Counted from the stretch's first letter, positions 36,457 to 48,236 are shown. The stretch: DNA of 64,000 nucleotides from Marsupella aquatica (GCA_973895155.1 OZ316891.1:26970001-27034000), one strand, 5' to 3'. Notes: a model not told the origin generated them from the sequence alone. Numbers and translations are program-made.

Positions 36457-36877
36457 TGTTGAGCATAGACGACGATCGCAACGGCAAGCCCATGAACCAT
36501 CCAACGCACAATAGTCGACACAAGAGATACGTGGTTCACCTCCTTGAGGCTACGTCCACGGGAACACACAAGAGAGCTTTACTGAACTCTAAGCCCGTCG
36601 GCTATACCGAGTCTCCACAGTGTAAGCTCTCCCTATCTCTCAAGTGGCTCCATAACAATGAGCCTTGGTTCTTCATCTCCAAGCACACATGCCTCTTATG
36701 ATATAGTGTGCAACTTAGTTGTACCTAACCACATAGTTGTACCTAATCACGTAGTTGTACCTAACCACATAGTTGTACCTAATCACGTAGTTGTACCTAA
36801 CCACGTAGTTGTACCAACCCACGTTGTTGTACCAACCACGTCATACCTAACCTAGACATAAGAGTAAATACCCAACA
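36457..36877 (-). repeat. Copia 5' LTR
   Basis: Right-hand copy of the 421-bp LTR, the 5' LTR in element orientation. It is identical to the left copy except for two transitions. It includes the same array of seven 18-bp repeats (36,718-36,843). Confidence 0.95.
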
Positions 36878-38290
36878 CACCTCACTGATCCTAGGAAGAC
36901 TGATAATGAAGAGGTGGAATCGGAGGAATGCATTAGGATTCTTAAAGACATTGCTCTTCGATCAAAAGGGGGATGGGAGAAAAAGCTATACACTACTGTG
37001 GAATGGAATCTGCCGGAGGCTGCCATGAACGTCAAGAAACTTTACAACTGTGCACTTCTTTGCTACTTTACGGGCAAAACCCCGCTCCTATCTGTCTTTC
37101 GGGAGTGGGTCGAAGATGTGATGATGAGCCATGGGAATTGGCCGGTCCTGCAAGTCAAATATGTGGGAAAAAGTTTTTACATGATAGTCTTTGAACACCC
37201 AGACCATCGGGACCTGGCGCTGCAATTGGCCCCCTGGTTTATGGAACGCCGCTTTGTGTACACATTTGCGTGGGACCCATCATTTGACGTGAAAAGTGAG
37301 AGCTTCACTAAACTCCCAGTATGGATCGAAATTCCGTTCCGTGCCCTTACACTCGAAGGGTGCAGGCGCAAGATAGCTAGCTCGCTGGGACAACTGCTAT
37401 ACTATATTCAAGGAGACCAATTTAGCTCGTATCCCCACGATCGCGCCTGCATCTTATGGGACACAGATAAAGAAGTACCGGCCAGTGTGAAAGTAAGAAT
37501 CCGTGAGGACATTGTAGTCTGGCAACCTATTACATTTCGCAACATCCCCTACCACTACTACAAATGTAATCAAAAGGGACACCTGGCGCAGAATTGCAGT
37601 GTGGAGATGAAGGCTACAGAAAGTGTGCTAGAAGATAATGAACAGCTTGATGAGAAGGATGACGAAAGGCACTCAGAGGCGGATCCTGAGGAAGTAATTT
37701 GGGCTAGGGACAACGCGGCTGTGAGAGCGGCTTTTGGTGCTGCTGCGGTGCCCCACACTGAGGTGCCCTGCTCGGTGGAAGGTGAAATTGCGCAGGTTGA
37801 GATGGTTATGTGCCACCCCTTGCCTTTGGGGGAAAAGATTCTGTCTTATGAGATGATCCAACAAAGGAGCAAAGCTACACCAACCCCTCCTGCACCTAGA
37901 GAGCAGCACCGGACTGCTGTGATTCCACTACTGGAGGGATGTGGGAACCGGCTGGCCGAACTTGCCCCCCTTCCGCTTAGTACGAGCCTTTGTGTCCATT
38001 CTGGTCCCGGCCCTCCCCTGGTGGTGCGGGCACCTCAGAGTTGCTCCCCTGTGACACACCTGCGAGTTGGGACTGCTAAACACGATGTTGTTATGAGTGA
38101 GATGGGAGAGGAAGGAACATTCTCATTTCATGATGACTCTGACGCGGAGATGTTTGAATACGAGGCATACATTTCGAACAACAAACTAAAGGCTCGTGCT
38201 CGGAAACAGGAACTGCGTACACCTCCCACTGAGAAGAATGACAAAGCTAAAGGAATAGCTAAGAAACAACGATCACTTAAATTCTTATGA
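36878..38290 (+). pseudogene. LINE A ORF1, 3' part (DUF4283-type domain and zinc knuckle)
   Basis: Continues the frame of 30,029-30,387 after the copia insertion. It has a DUF4283-type region (WNLPEAAMNVKKLYN, VKYVGKSFYMIVF, APWFMERRFVYTFAWDPSFD, LPVWIEIPFRAL, SYPHDRACILWDT), typical of plant LINE ORF1 proteins that bind nucleic acid. A zinc knuckle YYKCNQKGHLAQNC follows, in which the first Cys of CX2CX4HX4C is Tyr. The acidic, proline-rich tail ends in KKQRSLKFL, close to KKARKQRSLHFF in LINE D. ORF1 stops at 38,290 and ORF2 begins 307 bases later. Confidence 0.85.
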
Positions 38291-38597
38291 GGCTTCATGT
38301 CTGATGCAGGAGGCACAAAAGGACTGTTGAGTGACTCCAGGGACAAAGCGACACTCACGCTGCTGATAGGGAATAAGGGTGATCATTCGCGTTTGACCCC
38401 CCTGCTCCCCTTATGATTTGTGGCGTTGTATCTGACTCCCAGATGGGGGTTGCTCCTTCTCTGACGGCAAGCAGATCGAGGAGCGCTGGGGTCAGCGGGC
38501 TGTCCCCGGGAGGATGCATCCGCCTTTAGACCATTGGGGGGGAGGGGGGCCTCTGAGGTGATATGCGACATATTCTATATCATCTTCATTACAAGGA

Positions 38598-40555
38598 ATG
38601 GTGGAGCTGTATAGAATTGCTTCATGGAATGTATGCGGACTTTGTGACACGAACAGGAAACACGTAGTCAAAAATTGGGTGCAATCTTTAAAATCACCTC
38701 TAGGAATTCTGGCACTTCAAGAGGTCAAGGCGGACCAATTTCGACTAGAAGTGGCGATGAGAGCGATTCTCCCTGATTACCAATGCTTCTCATCGGAGCC
38801 TGATGAAGGGAGAGGCGGCACAGCACTGCTCGTTCATCCTGCTCTGAAGGTTGTAGGATCGGGCACACTGGACCTGGGCAGGGCTGTCTGGGTTATTGTA
38901 GAGGGGGAATCAGGGAGATTTGGGGTTGCTTGCATCTACGCTCCTAACTCACCTCGACTAAGGGCGTTGATGTGGAACGATCTCAAGATGGGGCTACCAC
39001 AGGAAAAGTGGATCATTTGCGGAGACTTCAATATGACAGAATGCCGAAGTGACTCTACTGGGGCTTCCCCTTTAATTTGTGGCAAAGAAGCAGAATTCTA
39101 GAGATTTCTAAAGATGCGATTTGACCTGGTGGATGTGTGGGATGTTAAAGGCGCAGCAGCGGGACCTATGTTTACGTGGAGGAGAACTCGGGACGGGGAG
39201 TGGATGCAGTCCCGGCTGGACAAATTCTATGTAAGTGAACAAGGATGGTGGATTGGAGAAATTAAGGAGCTTATCCATGATGGGGGATCTGCCTTGTCGG
39301 ATCATGACCCTGTGATTTTGATAATGCGACTCTCTGAGAGGCCTCTGGAGGAAGGGAGAGGTCACTTCAGATTTTTCATGGCTAACCCGGCTCTTCTGAG
39401 GAGAGTGGAGGACGTGCGGCTATTGGAGGCGGCTTGGATGCAGGATCGGGAAAGATTTGTGGACCCGCACATCCGGTTTGCACGGGCTAGGAGCAGGCTA
39501 AGGAGGACCTACATTAAATTCCAAGCCAAGCCCAAAGAATCTGAGGAGGAGATGGCATTCTTAAGGGCGCGTTTGAGGACTCTTAAGACGTCTATTCTTG
39601 ACTCACATTTGGAGAGCCATATGGTGGAATACATGGAAGCAGAAGACTCACTACATGCAGCAGAGATAGAAGAAGCTCATAGGGGTCGGCGTCTAGCGCG
39701 GGTTAAGTGGCTCGGGGAAGGAGATGAATCCACCAGATTCTTTTTCGCCACTGTGAAGGCAAAGCGCTCTAGGGAGACCATGTCCTCTCTGACAAAGAGT
39801 GACGGTAGCTCTATCACGGACCCCCAAAAAATTATAGAAGAAGTGGAAACCTTCTGTGCAACACTCTACTCGCCCCCAGACTATCCCAGGCTGAGAAAGC
39901 GGAGCAATTACTTGCCCGGGAGCGGCTTCTACGTCACACTCACTTTGCATTATCAGCCTTAGAAATTGAGAAGATGGATGCACTTCCAACTGCGCTGGAG
40001 GTGAAGGAGGTCTTATGGCTCCTCCCCAAGGACAAGTCCCCTAGACCAGATGGATTGACAGCAGAAGTGTATAGGACGTGCTGGGAGTTCCTTGGCGAGG
40101 ATCTTGTGGAGATGATCCAGGCCTTTTGGCTCATGGGAGAGCTTGACCCTGACATCTGCAATGGAATCATCAAGCTCATCCCTAAGAAACCTGAGAAGTG
40201 CTATATGAAAGACTGGCACCCACTCACAATGCTGAACACGGTCTATAAGGGGTTTAATTCTCTCCCGAATGACGACTTGGTTGGGATTACTGCTCTTTGT
40301 GGGAGACTTGGCTTGAGATCAATCGGGGATGGCTGGTCTAGAGAGGACGATGGTTGGAGAGACCTGCCACTAAGATGGCAGACAATGAGAGGTTTCACAT
40401 CTGAGCACAGGAGACTGGCTCTTGAATTCTTAGAGCTCCTTTGGAGCTCAAGTGCTTGCAGGTTTGACTGCTTCCTCTATGCCAAACAGTGGCGGTGGGT
40501 AGACAAGCCTGAGAATTTGAAGGACTTCAAGATTGCTAATTGCCGCGTCTACCAA
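38598..40555 (+). pseudogene. LINE A ORF2, 5' part: endonuclease and broken reverse transcriptase
   Basis: Starts at ATG 38,598. The AP-type endonuclease has SWNVCGLCDTNRK, LALQEVKAD, GGTALLVHP, CIYAPNSP, GDFNMTE and SDHDPVI, so all main motifs are present. A TAG at 39,099 interrupts the frame where related LINEs continue. A frameshift lies near 39,890, just before HTHFALSALEIEKMDALPT. RT begins with KDKSPRPDGLTAEVY and DWHPLTMLNTVYKG. At about 40,253 it jumps to ITALCGRLGLRSIGDGW, which in LINE B lies more than 1.3 kb later, so the catalytic FADD core is deleted. The frame then runs to ANCRVYQF, where LINE B has inserted. It cannot be functional. Confidence 0.88.
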
Positions 40556-40604
40556 TTTATTTATTTATTTATTTTATTTTTTTAATTAAAATTTTGATTT
40601 TATT

Positions 40605-41042
40605 CCGCATGAACCCCACGGATAGGGGGGACCAGCAGGCCAAACGGCAGCAGAAGCCACAAAGGGCAAAAGAGTGATAGGAGTCCAAGATAGTCAAGGA
40701 CATCAGATCTCACAGATGTTGAATACTAGTATGAATCAAGTTTTCACTGTCACTCAGACAGTTGTATCTAATCAACTCAAGAGTAAAGCAGAATCAAAAT
40801 AGTGCCAGTGCAAGGGGACGAATGTCTTGTCAGGAGTATGGTCCTAAGGCTCATCAGTCAACCAAGCCTGCAAGGGTAAAAAGAGTGGGGGAAGTCAAGC
40901 AACTCGGAATGCCGTAATAAGATCAAGGGCAGGCATAAGAGCGAAAATTCCTAATCCTAAAGATATAAAGTAGGCCTATGATCAAGGACACAAAGGAAGC
41001 TAAGTAAACCATTAACTAAGAGCTTCTGTGGCCTAAAAAGGA
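40605..41042 (-). other. LINE B 3' UTR
   Basis: Non-coding part between the ORF2 stop at 41,043 and the A-rich tail. The last about 60 bp before the tail match the tail-proximal sequence of LINE D at 50,880-50,940. Confidence 0.7.
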
Positions 41043-43840
41043 TCAAAGTGCCGGGTGTCCTCCTGCAGCACCGCCATCCAGGATGGATTCAATCCTCCTA
41101 ACCCCACTCCTGAGAATTCGGATGCGTTCTGTCTCTATCAGTCCCTTAGCACCTGAGAGGCGTCGATGTTTGCGGCTTAACAAAGAAGTAGACAGCACCG
41201 AAGTGGATGTGGTAACCGCATTCAAGTGGTCCAAAATCTCATAGATCACCAGCAATTGATCAAAGATTCTGTGTCGAGTTTTGTCAAAGGTTTGAGCATT
41301 ACGGGCTAGCCAAATGCACCACAGGATCTGGTAAACCGTGTAAATCCGAAGAGAGTGAATAGGCAGTTTCCCTGCAGCGGAAAAAATTAGAGTGAATAAA
41401 CTTGGTGATCCATCGCAGAGTGCACCCTCCATCCATCCGTGGACCTCCAGCCAACAGCAACAAGCATGACGGCATGAAAAGAAAATGTGAGGAATAGTTT
41501 CAATCGTCCCAGCACATAAGCCACAGCAGCCATCCGACTTGCCAATCCGTAGAGCACGGGAGCCAGAGAACAAGCCTTGCGCAATAATCCGCCCAAGAAA
41601 GACCTTAGCACGGGTAGAGAGGTCAGAAGCCCACACAGTGTTCCACACTCTATTCCAATCCTCCTCCGGTAAATTTTCCCCCCAGATCCGGTTCAGCTGG
41701 GCGGAGTTAGTGCCTTTTAGGCGAAGCAACTCATAAGCACGTGCATTCGTTAAGTCAAAACGATTCATTCTCTCCTCCCGATCCAACCAGCGCCACATGC
41801 AGGTACGAGAAGCAGTAGCAGAAGCATCTCCCTCACAGGGAGAGCCACGGATCACACCAGCAAGAGAGAGGCATAAAGTCCTGTTGGGAAGCGTAAGGCC
41901 TCTCAGACGAGGTAGACGTAATTCAACATTTTTCCAAGTGCTATCAATTGTAGACCAAAAGTCCTGAATTCTCCTGATACCCAGAGAACCAAACGTTCTT
42001 GTTAGCAGCACAATATCAATCTCCGGTAAATTGTAGAATCCTTGTAGACAGCGGATAGTATCCTCAAATCCCCAGTGGCCAGGGATATGATCAGCCTCAG
42101 TAGGACAGAAAATCAAATTTGATCTCATTCTCTCCCAGGCACTCCACAACTGATTCGTATACGTAAGTCTCCCAAAGCTACGGGGGGTACAGAGTAGCAA
42201 CTTGTCAGCCATAGAGTAAGAGCTTCGACGTATAGCCTTGTAGTTCCGCCATTTGGTAAGTCGAAGGTTTTCCGCGAACATGCAAGCCCATTCAGATTCA
42301 GGATGGTCCAAAGCGCCAGTAAACCACTTACACAGAAGGGCATCAGAGTGACTCTTGAAGTCCTTTAGGCCAAGTCCACCGTCAGATTTGGGTCGAGTCA
42401 TCTTATCCCAAGCCACAAGTGGGATGCGTCTTCCACCCAGCGGGTTCGAACCCCACAGAAAAATTCTGTTTAAAGCAATCAGCTTTTTAGTCAAAGCAGC
42501 GGGAGAGAGTAGGAACATCATGTGATAGACCGGGATGGCCTGAAGCACATGCTTGATTAACAGTAGACGACCTGTGAAGGAAAGAAAGCGAGTGGACCAG
42601 GATGCAAGACGTGCACTAATCCGGTCTAAGCAAAAGCAATGTAGTTGCTTCTCAGAAAGATTGGATCCAAAAGGTCCACCCAAATATCTGTGCACAGTGC
42701 CAGCAGGGCTGATTGTACAGCCAGTGTCCTGTAGCCAGCCAGGGATCTCTTCAAGTGCCAGGGGGATGATGGTTGATTTAGCCAGGTTGAGTTTAGCACC
42801 CGTAGCACACTCATAGCAGGTAATAGTGTTTCTGGCTTGCTCAAAAGCTATCACATCAGCAGGGATAAAGAGGCCCAGATCGTCAGCAAACAACCTAAAA
42901 CAGAGGGTGAGGAAGGGGAGATTTTGAGTCCCTGCAAACGACCAGCAACAATCTCCGCCTGGCAGAAATCCATTAGGGGCTGAGTAGAGATAGCAAATAG
43001 AAGTGGGGAGAGGGGGCACCCCTGCCGGACTCCTCTGCACATGTGAATATCAGCAGACCAAAGACCATTGACAAGAACTTTAGAGCAAGAGTTGCTTAAG
43101 AGGGACCGTACCAAGAGAATGAAATGTGAACTAAGACCTAGAAGGTTCATAGTCTCCCAGATGTAGAGATGGTCAACCCTATCAAAAGCTTTCTCAAAGT
43201 CAAGTTGCAAAAAGAGGGATGGGGTCTGCGTATATTCAATCCAGTCGCTTGCCAACCAAGTAAGCGAGATATTCTCCAAAATGTGTCGACCGGGAATGAA
43301 ACCGGTCTGCTGTGGACTAATCATACGGGGCAGCAGCACCATCAGTCGTCGAGCAAGTAGCTTAGCCAAAATCTTGTAGGTAATGGTAAGCATCGTCAGC
43401 GGCCTCCAGTCGCTCAGGCGCCGCTTGTCAGTCTTTTTGGGGATAAAGCGGATCACTCCATCCTTGATGCCATAAGAAATATGACCAGTCCTCCAAAAGG
43501 CACAGATCATATCATAGAAATCAGCTTTCACAAAATCCCAAGAGGCCCTCAAGACCTCGGCAGTCATACCATCCACTCCAGGCGCCTTGTCATTGGGTAG
43601 CATGAGCAGAGTATCATGTACCTCCTGTAAGGTAGGTAACATATCTAGACTTCTGTTCTCAGTGGCAGACGGGGAGAAATGAGTGTGTTCGCAAAACCTC
43701 CGACGAGCAGATCTCATCTCCATAAGTTCCACAGCACTTTGTTCAGGTGGAGAGTACAGTGATTCACAGAATGTCTGAACCTCCTTGATAATCATATTTT
43801 CATCCCTAATTTTTGAGGCCACAAATCTCAGTTTTCTCTC
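41043..43840 (-). pseudogene. LINE B ORF2: reverse transcriptase and zf-RVT, one frameshift
   Basis: From right to left: DKAPGVDGMTAEVL, DWRPLTMLTITYKILAKLLARRL, QTGFIPGRHI, FLQLDFEKAFDRVDH with the first catalytic Asp, GVRQGCPLSPLLFAI and FADDLGLF with the catalytic Asp pair. These are followed by the thumb (ARLASWSTRFLSFTGRLLLIKH), a MWRWLDREERMNRFDLTNARAYELL region and a zf-RVT region (WASDLSTRAKVFLGRIIAQG, GKSDGCCGLCAGTIETIPHIFFSC). A 1-nt frameshift near 42,920 lies between GRLQGLK and LCFRLFADD. The endonuclease is missing through 5' truncation. This is the best preserved LINE RT in the window, but it is inactive. Confidence 0.9.
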
Positions 43841-44445
43841 GGTGGAACCACATTTGGTCTGTGGCACGCTCTGAGAGCGACTGGGGCTCTGTCTGGTCTC
43901 AGCTTTGGAGTTCTGACTTGCCGGCTAGAGGCAAGACGTTTATCTGGTGCATTATTGTAGGTGGCCTTTTTACTGGTGCGCGGGCACTACATTTGGAGAT
44001 GAGCAACGGGGACTGTAAGCTCTGCTGTGGCACGGTGGAGACCATCCCTCACCTATTCATCTTCTACGTCCATGCTGATTGCTGTTGGCGGTTATGTCAA
44101 TCATTCCTGTGTGTACTCTGTTTGCCGTTTGGGCAAGGTTTGCTGCCTTTGCTAGATGCTGCTTTCAGGAAAGACCCTGCCCATGTTGCAAAGCTTTTTA
44201 TCTTGTATCAGATCTTATGGTCTATTTGGCTTGGCCGGAACACGCACATGTTCCAGGCTGGTGGCAGTAGAGTCTTTGACTTGGGCCTGGTTCTCTCGGA
44301 GACGGCTGATAACCTTGATGCGGCTAGCCGGGGGCTTCCTCCGGGCTGGAAAGGTACCCGCATCCTTAGAGCCAAAACATGGATTGATGCCCTTCGTAGG
44401 AACTGGATACGACACGGCTGCGGCCGTATCACATCTGGCTTATGA
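43835..44445 (+). pseudogene. LINE A ORF2, 3' part: zf-RVT region
   Basis: Resumes the LINE A ORF2 after LINE B, from about SRWNHIWSVARSESDWGSVW. Contains LWSSDLPARGKTFIWCIIVGG, NGDCKLCCGTVETIPHLF, LYQILWSIWLGRNTHMF and a basic C-terminus ending GRITSGL at 44,443. It aligns with the C-terminal part of LINE B over its whole length. About ten residues between CRVYQF (before LINE B) and SRWNHIW seem lost or altered at the insertion site. Confidence 0.85.
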
Positions 44446-44651
44446 GCTGCTTGCCGTAGGGGCTGCTTTCAGTGCTTCTCTTATTGTATTGGGCCTTTTC
44501 ACACTCTTGCTTTGGCCCCCATGTGCTTGTTTTCACATTGTTGCTTTGGTCCCCTTGTTGATTGGGGTCCTGGTTTGTGGCCTGTTTGGCTGTCTGTTTG
44601 CCCTGGTCATGGGGCTTTTCGCGGCCGCCATTATCTTTATAAAAAATCAAG
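44446..44651 (+). other. LINE A 3' UTR and short A-tail
   Basis: T/G-rich sequence with repeated GGGCCTTTT, TTTGGCCCCC and TTTGGTCCCC phrases that ends CTTTATAAAAAATC. It resembles the UTR of the LINE fragment ending at 24,236. A frame that reads through here (44,156-44,692) is a hydrophobic artefact of that composition. Confidence 0.6.
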
Positions 44652-46855
44652 GAAGAAGCAACAAATGTGTGGTAGAGTGGTTAGATTGTTAAATGATAAT
44701 TTAATGACTTGAATTTGTTCCCGTGAGAGTGCTTCTCCAAAGAATTGATGTCAATCAACAAACAAAGTTACTGATTAAAGAAATGTAGGGAAAATGGACT
44801 AGTAAGAATATCCTTTCAATTGGTCAATGGGGTAAGTTGAGGTAGATTGACAATCCCCAACAGATCAATAGGACCCTGGCTTTTTAAGATTCAGAATACA
44901 ACAGAGCTTAAACCATAGCCAAATTCAGAATGAACATTCTACATTAATTAGAAATTGGAATGAATATCATGAATAGGTAGCAATCCAGGAAATTCTTTCA
45001 GGTCAATAAAGTATGATAGTTGTCACACCATTCTAGATGCTATTGTAGTATATAGTGCTAGTTGAGTATGTATGTTTTGTATGTGTGCTATTGGAGTTGA
45101 TAGGGTTTGATTAGGTTTGTGTGGGAGAGTAGTTCTCCCTTGTGAGGCATCAAAAGGTCATCTTTTGATGTTGAGCCTTGGAGAGAGAGGAGCTCGAGTG
45201 TGGCTATGGTGGTTGTGAGCTCCGCTTGTGTAACGTGGAATCCTTGAGTAGTGCAAGGTGCGTTGGCTTGACATACGTGTGTGATCGGATTGGTGCGGAT
45301 CGATGGGGTATTGTTGACCGGAATTGTTGTGTTGATTTCTGAGAAGATTACATCGAAAGATCTAAGCTTCAAACTTTGTTGTGCGGATTGTGCAAACATA
45401 AGTTCATTCAAGATTTGATTGACGGTTTGTGGTACCTCGGATCGTGTTGTGTTGCTTGATTGGATCGTTGGTAGCTCGATCGTTTGAGAAAATCTGAAGT
45501 GGGGATCCAAGGTCTGATCTTCATTTTTGTTCAAACATTCTACTGCCGTGTTGTGACCGGTTTTTGGACATAGCATGTTGGCAATTTGAAGGAGGCGTCG
45601 GTGGTGCGGATCAAAGTTGGCGAGAGGTGCTTGGGCTTCTGATCAGCGTTGTGCACTCAATTTGCTGTTTTACGAAGAGACTGAGTCTTGATGTTGCAAA
45701 GTTGAGTCAATTAAGGTACTGCATGTTTGACTGTGCATTTTTTGTGACAAAACAGAGGTGAAAATATTGCGGGATTGACACGATTGTGCTATGCTGACAA
45801 ACTGTATGTTGCAAAGTCTGATTGCCTCAGGTGTTCTTGTGAAGAAAGTGACTGTCGATAGTCGTGTATGTTGCCAAATTTGAGGCGTGGTCCATTGCGG
45901 AAGGGTTTGGCTAGGCGCTACGGTTAGGGTGGACAGTGTTGTACTACATTTTTGTGAGGGAAATTGGGACTCAAATGTTGTGAGATTGAACCGTTGTTGT
46001 TTTTGACCGACTGTACGCTGCCGTAGCCAATGTGCAATTTTGTGTGAAGAAAGCGGAGAAGTTGAGTTTGAATGTTGCAAAATCTGAACCTAGTTTTGGC
46101 ATAGCAAAGCGTTGCGAACGTGAAGGGCTCACTCTTTGGCTCATCTCGGTGTTTCGAGGCTTCAAGGCAACTAATGGTAACTCGGGATGAGGGGCGGAGC
46201 ACGAGTGGGCGGGCCAGCAAGCTGGTATGTGAAGAATAGTTTGCAAGGTGGTGAATTTGAAGCAGCCGATTTGGTGCATAACACAAGTGAGAGGTCACTT
46301 TCCCACACGCTGAACTATGTGGTTCTTATGAGCTTGTGTGTACACACACTCCTTTCTACATTGTTGTTAAAGAAATGAATACTTAGGAATTTTATACACA
46401 TTCTCATTTGTTTATAGTGTCATTCTGGGTCAAATCATAAGGTCTTTCAAGGTTTTTGATGCTTCTAAATCTATCTAGATGCATGGATTGAATCAATTTT
46501 GCATGGGTTCTTAGCAATGACATTGAACATTGAGAGGCCTATTATGAAGGCCATATATTGAACATTATGAACATTGTTTGATCGATGTGTGATCACTCTT
46601 GGTGTGGGGAGTTATTGTTTATCTCTTTTTGTTGATTGGATCCTCTCCACACATGTTTCCTGTTTATGCACCATGTTAGTTTGGTGTGGGCGCTTGATTC
46701 CATAGGAGTGATTTGAGTTTGCAACTAGACATTCTAGTTGTGCTGCATATTTCTCTTCTGGCAATGTTGGAGTGATGTCCAACACATCATGGTGAGTGCT
46801 TGTGGTGCTGGCAAGGACAGATTGCCCTTAGGGTTAGCACATAGATTAGGTTAGA
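44652..46855. other. Region upstream of gypsy gag, possible LTR and leader of element C
   Basis: No plus-strand coding frame is convincing. From about 45,090 to 46,400 the sequence has frequent GTTGCAAA(G/T)NTGA phrases, and it ends near a stretch with ATGAATACTTAGGAATTTTATACAC, after which gag-like sequence follows within 500 bp. It could be the 5' LTR and leader of the gypsy element. Because the 3' LTR would lie outside the window, this cannot be confirmed by repeat comparison. Antisense frames at 45,088-45,576 and 45,670-46,298 show no known motif. Confidence 0.35.
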
Positions 46856-46858
46856 TTG

Positions 46859-48235
46859 GTCATCACAAATTCTTTTGGTGCTGTTGGGCTACCCGATGGA
46901 CAACGGACCGGTTTCACTCAAAGTGGGGTGCAATTTTGGCCAGCAGTATTGGTAGCAGGCAGCAGTGCTGCTTCACACAGTGATCCAGACAAAGATTTGG
47001 TTACCAATTCTCCTCATCACCAGGTGGTTGCACCATTGCTGTGGGATATGGAGGAGATGTATGGGGCCACAAAGGGCCCAAGGAGGTTCTCTGGTGTAGT
47101 TGGCACCATTGACTTAGATGATTTCATCCAAGAGTTTGATACGTGGTGCAACATGTAGACATTGCATAATGCCACATTGTTCACACCTTTCATGGCATGG
47201 AAGGGATTGTTTGGCATTTGGAGAGGCCACCCATGGACGATTACCATGAGTTTTGGAAGGCTCATTTGCTAGACATTGAGGCATGGAGACACCATTGGTC
47301 ACCCAATTATGTATCCATCACCTATGGCACAAGTGCAAGTGCCCAACCTATTGCTGTTGTTGTTGCTGTTGCTACTACTATAGCTTCCTCTAGCAGCACT
47401 AGTCAGACTAGCACCTCAACAACATCCACGACCAGCACCTTAGCAACATCCACTTCCACTACTACCGGTGTTGTAGTGTCAGGCGCTACAGTTGTGCCAA
47501 CATTTAACCCTATGGTGGAGTTCTTTGAGGCATTGCGCCAAAACTACTAGGGTGTGAGAACAGATAAGTTGAAGGGTTTGCAAGAGTTTCAGCGTAAGAC
47601 TGAAGAGAGTCTACGTGGGACATACACCTGTATGAAGAAATTGATTAACGTCACGAAGGGAGTGACAAAGGCCCAGGCAGTCCAATTTTGGTATGCCATT
47701 GTGGATAGGGAGTTGTTGCGTAGAGTGAGGGATGCCACTCTACTTAGGGATTCAGATCCCACATTGGCAGTTGTTTTTGCATTTTCTAAGCGCATTGAGC
47801 TCAATATGGTGAATGAGAAGGTGGTGACTTCCGGATTTACCAAGGAAGCACCAAAGGCTGCATCTACATCCACACCATAGCCTACTGCACGGAAGAGCTA
47901 GAGGAAGAAGTCCACTACACGAGAGTCTACCAGCGAGAGACCTGTGCCCTCTTATGTTGGATAGCAATCAAGATGTTGGACCTGTGATGGGGATCATGCA
48001 CAAAGATATTGCCCAGATCATAGAGTATCAGGGGGAGCATCAACGCCTGATTAGCGACATTGTGATCATTGTGGAGCTCCTGGACACACCAAGGATAGGT
48101 GTTTCTCACTCCACCCTAAGTTACGAAGGGGAGGATCCCGTACACATGATCAGGGAAGAGGAGGAGGAGGTAGAGGTGGTGGACGTGGCTGTGGCATGCC
48201 ACATGTAGGGAGACAGGGAGGTGATGTGCCCTTGT
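46859..48235 (+). pseudogene. Gypsy C gag with two zinc knuckles
   Basis: Degraded capsid-type region in two frames: IDLDDFIQEFDTWCNM, then WHLERPPMDDYHEFWKAHLL, a Ser/Thr-rich linker, LKGLQEFQRKTEESLRGTYT, and a DATLLRDSDPTLAVVFAFSKRIE segment. It ends in two knuckles in the same frame: CWTCDGDHAQRYC (CX2CX3HX4C, 47,974 on) and CDHCGAPGHTKDRC (CX2CX4HX4C, 48,061 on), then a Gly/Arg-rich tail. Stops in this frame are at 47,548, 47,878, 47,899, 47,962 and 48,052, all TAG. No ATG at the left edge can be trusted. The role would be particle formation and RNA binding. Confidence 0.8.
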
Positions 48236-48236
48236 T

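Larger units (their letters stand above)
30388..36877 (-). mobile_element. Ty1/copia LTR retrotransposon, full length, minus strand
   Basis: Two 421-bp LTRs (30,388-30,808 and 36,457-36,877), each TGTTGAG...CCCAACA on the plus strand. The flanking 5-mers are CACTT (30,383-30,387) and CACCT (36,878-36,882), one mismatch. A primer-binding site, a polypurine tract and a single-frame gag-pol lie between them on the minus strand. The LTRs differ at two positions only (T/C in the ATAGTGTGYAACTTAG phrase and G/A in the CCTAGACRTAAG phrase), so the insertion is recent. It lies in ORF1 of LINE A. Confidence 0.95.
40556..43840 (-). mobile_element. LINE B: 5'-truncated L1-like LINE inserted in LINE A
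   Basis: Minus-strand LINE. Its 3' end is at the left: an A-rich tail (T-rich on plus, 40,556-40,604) next to GCGGAATAAAAT, then a 3' UTR of about 440 bp, then ORF2. The 5' end is cut within the linker between endonuclease and RT. Host LINE A sequence resumes near 43,835-43,845 with SRWNHIWSV. No clear target duplication was found. Its 3' UTR (ATTCCGCNTGAACCCCACGG, AGCAGGCC) is shared with LINE D at 50,880, so B and D are one family. Confidence 0.85.
30029..44651 (+). mobile_element. LINE A: plant L1-like non-LTR retrotransposon, split by two insertions
   Basis: Two-ORF plant LINE: ORF1 with a DUF4283-type domain and zinc knuckle, ORF2 with endonuclease, reverse transcriptase and zf-RVT segments. 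The copia element (30,388-36,877) sits in ORF1, and LINE B (about 40,556-43,840) sits in ORF2. The RT core has been lost by an internal deletion at about 40,253. The 3' end is a T/G-rich UTR followed by a short A-run at about 44,640. The 5' end is not resolved. Confidence 0.85.

Noticed and set aside
44156-44692. 178-codon hydrophobic plus-strand frame
   Set aside because: Overlaps the LINE A ORF2 C-terminus in another frame and then reads the T/G-rich 3' UTR, which yields Leu/Phe/Ala runs by composition.
45088-46298. Minus-strand frames of 100-160 codons upstream of gypsy gag
   Set aside because: No known motif and low sequence complexity, antisense to what is probably the LTR or leader of the gypsy element. 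Recorded as region only.
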